A DNA stretch of 16,860 bases from an uncultured Collinsella sp. Lineage in GTDB: Bacteria; Actinomycetota; Coriobacteriia; Coriobacteriales; Coriobacteriaceae. Positions 14,147-16,860 of this stretch are shown here, piece by piece (positions within the stretch are counted from its first letter, which is position 1; every line of letters starts with the position of its first letter). The notes beneath the pieces were generated by a model. The model was not told where the DNA came from and did not search any database. It saw nothing but the letters and a program-made list of their open reading frames with translations. The stretch lies in contig CALJMO010000002.1 in the NCBI GenBank assembly GCA_937982065.1, forward strand, positions 1 through 16,860, in the 5' to 3' direction. The translations under genes were made by a program, and so were the position numbers.

Positions 14147-15652
14147 ATGTCCAAGAAGCACCTCGATTTCAAGCGCATGCTTGACGATACTGATTTTTCT
14201 GACCCCTCTAGCATCGAGCGGTATGCTGCCAATCTCGACGGGATGACGTTTCGCGATATTCTTGAGCTTGGTATTGCGCCGGAGGGGGAGAGCGCGCCCA
14301 AGGACTTTGGCTCCAAAAAGTACAAGGGCGGTATGGGGACCCTGATCGAGGAGCGTTACTTTGGCTACAAGGCCAACAGCGACGACCGGCCGGACTTTCC
14401 CGAGGCGGGTGTCGAGCTCAAGGCAACGTGTTTTGACGTACTTAAAGACGGTCGTAAATCTGCCGGTGAACGTCTTGTCCTGACCATGATTCCTTACGAC
14501 CGTCCCGTTTCGCTCGACTATGACAATTCGCACCTCAAGACCAAGCTCAGCAATATCCTGTTGATTTACTATGGCCGCGATCGTTCCATCGATAAATACG
14601 ACCAACGCATTGAGCGTGCGGTCATGGTTCGTCTGCCCGAAGAGGATATGAAGATCATCCGCGCTGACTACGAGAAAATCATTTCGTACATTCAGGATGG
14701 TCGCGCAGACGAGCTGTCGGAGGGCATGACCACCTACTTGGGCGCCTGCACAAAGGGCGCAACCGAAGCGACAATGTGGGTCGACCAGTACTACGAGTAC
14801 TTCAATACCGATACGGGCGAGATCGAACGCCGTCGCGCGAAGCGCCGCGCCTTTTCTCTCAAACGCTCGTACATGGACTATGTGCTTCACGCCTATGTTC
14901 TCGGTGCCCCGCGTATCGGCGAGAGCATCGTTCGAGGCGACGACGAGTCCATTGATTTCGAAAGTTACGTAACTGGACTTATCGAGCAACACTATGGCGA
15001 AACTGATCGCCAGATTGCGGAGCAATACGGGTTGGAGTACACGGGCAATAAGGCGCAGTGGACAACGCTCGTCTATCGTATGCTCGGAATCAAAAACAAT
15101 GCTGCCGAGGAATTCGTCAAGGCAGGCATTTCCGTCCGAACCGTTCGAGTTAACAACAGGGGGCACATCGAACAGGCTATGTCGTTCCCACCGTTTGAGT
15201 TCAAGCGTTTGATCGAGGAAGACTGGGAAACGTCGCCTTTTCATGCGTGCCTTGAGACCAATCGCTTCTTCTTCGTTGTGTTTCGCGAGGACCACGATGG
15301 CGTGCTGCGTCTCGACCGTTGTTTGTTCTGGGCGATGGGAGAAAACGAAATCGAAGGCCCTGCGAAAGCTTGTTGGGATGAGACACGAAAGGTAATACGT
15401 GAGGGCGTTGAGCTCAATCCGTATCGGGATGCAAGCGGAAAGCTCAAAGTGACTAACAATCTGCCCGGTATGGCGGACAACCCAATTGTTCACGTTCGCC
15501 CGCATACGTCAAAAGCGGCTTACAAGTTTGCCGATGGAACAGAGATCGGTGACATCGCAAGGAATGCTTGCGAACTGCCCGATGGGCGCTGGATGACGAA
15601 GCAATCGTTCTGGTTCAACAAGGGCTATCTGGAGCACATTCTGGGGCTGTAG
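14147..15652 (+). CDS. Type II restriction endonuclease, Sau3AI/MutH family
   Basis: It is predicted to cleave unmodified GATC. The 501-aa length is close to Sau3AI (about 489 aa), and similarity runs end to end. The N-terminal MutH-type catalytic core has Glu68/Glu69 and D-x6-E-x-K, seen as Asp83, Glu90 and Lys92 in RPDFPEAGVELKAT. Then come GERLVLTMI (107-115) and ADELSEGMTTYLGACTKGA (187-205). The C-terminal allosteric MutH-like half contains FFFVVFREDHDGV (374-386), VHVRPHT (448-454) and RWMTKQSFWFNKGY (481-494). The start at 14147 follows GGAGG (14136-14140); an in-frame ATG at 14087 lacks a ribosome site. The gene is divergent from the methyltransferase. All catalytic residues are intact, so the enzyme is probably active. 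Confidence 0.95.
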   Translation: MSKKHLDFKRMLDDTDFSDPSSIERYAANLDGMTFRDILELGIAPEGESAPKDFGSKKYKGGMGTLIEERYFGYKANSDDRPDFPEAGVELKATCFDVLKDGRKSAGERLVLTMIPYDRPVSLDYDNSHLKTKLSNILLIYYGRDRSIDKYDQRIERAVMVRLPEEDMKIIRADYEKIISYIQDGRADELSEGMTTYLGACTKGATEATMWVDQYYEYFNTDTGEIERRRAKRRAFSLKRSYMDYVLHAYVLGAPRIGESIVRGDDESIDFESYVTGLIEQHYGETDRQIAEQYGLEYTGNKAQWTTLVYRMLGIKNNAAEEFVKAGISVRTVRVNNRGHIEQAMSFPPFEFKRLIEEDWETSPFHACLETNRFFFVVFREDHDGVLRLDRCLFWAMGENEIEGPAKACWDETRKVIREGVELNPYRDASGKLKVTNNLPGMADNPIVHVRPHTSKAAYKFADGTEIGDIARNACELPDGRWMTKQSFWFNKGYLEHILGL

Positions 15653-15708
15653 CGTTTTGGGATTGTTTAACGATCGAGCTCCTGCTCCTCAATGCCTCGA
15701 TGTCATCT

Positions 15709-16395
15709 CTACAAATAAATCCCCTCACCGAGTTGCTTGTGGAACTCGGCGTGATGGTCGCGTGCCCAGGTAAAGAGTGCCTGGTCAAAGTCGGTGCGCG
15801 TGGCCGGGACGCCAAAGACGCCGGCAACTTCGACGCGTATAAACTCCAGTGCCGGCAGCTTGTTGATGGCAGTGAGGGCAAACGGGGACGAGGGCTCCTC
15901 GAACAGATAGCGGCTGCCTTGCAGCGCGTCGCAACTGGTGCACGTGTTGCCGAGCGACGGGGCTTTGGAGGCTCGCGCGCCTACGGGCTTGTAGCCGCAG
16001 CGCTTATGAAGGTAGTCGCGGATCTCGCCCGGTACGCAGCCAAGAGCGGGCACGATGGCGAGTGCGTTGGCGTTGGCCGTGTCGATGGCAATGTACCCGG
16101 CTTCGTTGGGCGCGTGCGCGATGGCGATGCTCTCGTCGTTATCGGTTCGATAGGGAATGCCGAAGGCCGCGACTGAGGTCTCTTTGTGACACTTCCAGCA
16201 TTCGCGCTTGCCCAGTACTAGATATATATACGGCGCTGAGGGGTCGGATCGGTCAACACCGGGCAGCCACTCGGCAAAGGGCTCGGGGTTGACGCCGCTG
16301 GGTACATACCAGACCTTCTTGGTCCGGTCCCATTTGGCGCCCAGCGCCTTGGCTTCTTCTTTGTGCGAAAAGGGGACATCGAGCTCGGTGCGCAT
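15709..16395 (-). CDS. DUF5710-domain protein with split CxxC pair
   Basis: The 228-aa protein starts with a DUF5710 domain (about 1-45: LDVPFSHKEEAKALGAKWD, then KKVWYVP), a small fold also fused to primases and plasmid-transfer proteins. It then carries CWKC (66-69) and CTSC (152-155), which could form one zinc site split by an 80-residue insertion containing RTDNDESIAIAHA. The C-terminus (FTWARDHHAEFHKQLGEGIYL) is polar. The start follows AAGGAG 5 nt before the ATG; the open frame upstream runs through the tRNA and is not real. It converges on the endonuclease gene, 56 bp apart. Function is unknown; nucleic-acid or partner binding by the zinc site is an inference. The 197 bp between its ATG and the tRNA terminator holds no clear promoter. 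Confidence 0.82.
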   Translation of the reverse strand: MRTELDVPFSHKEEAKALGAKWDRTKKVWYVPSGVNPEPFAEWLPGVDRSDPSAPYIYLVLGKRECWKCHKETSVAAFGIPYRTDNDESIAIAHAPNEAGYIAIDTANANALAIVPALGCVPGEIRDYLHKRCGYKPVGARASKAPSLGNTCTSCDALQGSRYLFEEPSSPFALTAINKLPALEFIRVEVAGVFGVPATRTDFDQALFTWARDHHAEFHKQLGEGIYL

Positions 16396-16592
16396 GGCGG
16401 CTCCTTGGTGCTGCAGGTGCAAGTGGCCCAAGGATACCGCAGGGCGCAGACATCGCGGCGTTTTGCTGAGGAGTTGCGGCTCGGATGGGTTCGAGACGCG
16501 TTGGCCTCGGCCTCGGTGGCTATTGACGCGGTTTTGTGTATGGGCAGGGTGGTTGCTTGGGCGGTTGGAGCTGCCAGCTGATTTGGCGACAT

Positions 16593-16629
16593 AAAACAAA
16601 ACAGCCCAGAGGACATAGCCTCTGAGCTG
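16593..16629 (-). terminator. Intrinsic terminator of tRNA-Val
   Basis: On the minus strand CAGCTCAGAGG and CCTCTGGGCTG form an 11-bp stem with one G-U pair around CTATGT, followed by TTTTGTTTT, starting 8 nt past the CCA end of the tRNA. Confidence 0.92.
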
Positions 16630-16637
16630 CGAACATT

Positions 16638-16712
16638 TGGTGGGCGTTAGAAGATTTGAACTTCTGACCTCTTCCGTGTCAGGGAAGCGCTCTCCCCCTG
16701 AGCTAAACGCCC
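16638..16712 (-). tRNA. tRNA-Val (anticodon GAC)
   Basis: This 75-nt cloverleaf includes an encoded CCA. Acceptor GGGCGTT pairs with AACGCCC (discriminator A), D stem GCTC/GAGC, anticodon stem CTTCC/GGAAG with loop CTGACAC (anticodon GAC, read Val GUC/GUU), and T stem AGAAG/CTTCT with loop TTCAAAT. All stems are perfect. It has its own promoter and terminator. tRNA genes are common integration sites, but no integrase or duplicated tRNA 3' end was seen nearby. Confidence 0.97.
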
Positions 16713-16741
16713 GATCAAGGGTGCGCAAGTGCGCAAGGGAT

Positions 16742-16770
16742 AATATAACGGAGCCTGAACTCGGTGGCAA
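16742..16770 (-). promoter_or_regulatory. Promoter of tRNA-Val
   Basis: On the minus strand TTGCCA (complement of 16765-16770), a 17-bp spacer and TATATT (complement of 16742-16747) lie 30 bp before the mature tRNA 5' end. The short leader contains a tandem GTGCGCAA (plus-strand reading). Confidence 0.8.
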
Positions 16771-16807
16771 GAACATTTTTAAAAATCGCTTACATTGTGG
16801 AATTCGG

Positions 16808-16860
16808 CCTTGATTCTCATTTTCATTGCAACAGCCTCAGGACTCAGCGCAACGCGTTGC
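16808..16860. repeat. Right copy of 53-bp perfect terminal inverted repeat
   Basis: Exact reverse complement of 1-53, including the outer palindrome GCAACGCGTTGC and the Fur-box-like element (16811-16825 on the minus strand). It begins 37 bp upstream of the tRNA-Val -35 box. Confidence 0.95.

Noticed and set aside
14006..15505. A 500-codon upstream extension of the methyltransferase frame
   Set aside because: It is antisense to the Sau3AI-like gene. Motif I of the methyltransferase lies just after the GTG at 14005, which has its own ribosome site.
15653..15708. A terminator between the convergent endonuclease and DUF5710 genes
   Set aside because: Only a 6-bp ATCGAG/CTCGAT pair with a long loop and no U-tract was found, which is not convincing.
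16638..16860. An integrated element using tRNA-Val as its attachment site
   Set aside because: No integrase, excisionase or second copy of the tRNA 3' end was seen. The tRNA keeps a normal promoter and terminator.

Overview
The window looks like a whole contig of bacterial chromosome from a GC-rich (about 60% by eye) Gram-positive. Strong Shine-Dalgarno sequences (AAGGAGG-like), sigma70-type promoters and the protein set suggest an actinobacterium of the Coriobacteriia, most likely a gut Collinsella or close relative. That placement rests on recalled protein similarity, not on a search. The two window ends are a perfect 53-bp inverted repeat of each other, so the contig probably stops where it runs into the same dispersed repeat on both sides.

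Layout. (1) 1-4090, plus strand: recQ helicase, then a GntR/UTRA regulator 2 bp downstream, then an FrlB-like double-SIS sugar-phosphate deglycase. The last gene has its own promoter, with two copies of a 17-bp element that is probably the regulator's operator. A 16-bp perfect terminator hairpin follows. (2) 4131-6885: an L-lactate/L-2-hydroxyisocaproate dehydrogenase (minus) divergent from metA (plus; Glu111 predicts acetyl-CoA use), convergent with a 5-formyltetrahydrofolate cyclo-ligase (minus). (3) 6886-10052, minus: a large M16C (PreP-like) zinc metalloprotease with its own terminator. (4) 10053-10557: a 505-bp gene-free region packed with GAGAGATAA-type repeats and dyads around a promoter. 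(5) 10558-16395, an accessory block: an AlbA_2/HATPase/winged-helix protein, an unrecognised 163-aa protein, a divergent type II restriction-modification pair (C5 cytosine methyltransferase and Sau3AI/MutH-family endonuclease, predicted site GATC) and a DUF5710 protein with a split CxxC pair. (6) 16593-16770: a tRNA-Val(GAC) with a good promoter and intrinsic terminator.

How it fits together. The left 10 kb is ordinary metabolism and repair: amino-acid and sugar-phosphate handling, methionine and folate/C1 metabolism, recombination. The right 6 kb looks like a defence or accessory island beside a tRNA gene, with no integrase or transposase visible. The most interesting regulatory signals are the repeat array at the AlbA_2/HATPase gene, the direct-repeat operator at the SIS gene, and two GATC sites inside the predicted methyltransferase promoter. 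Those two sites would let the modification enzyme sense its own activity. The most striking structural signal is the terminal inverted repeat carrying a Fur-box-like sequence.
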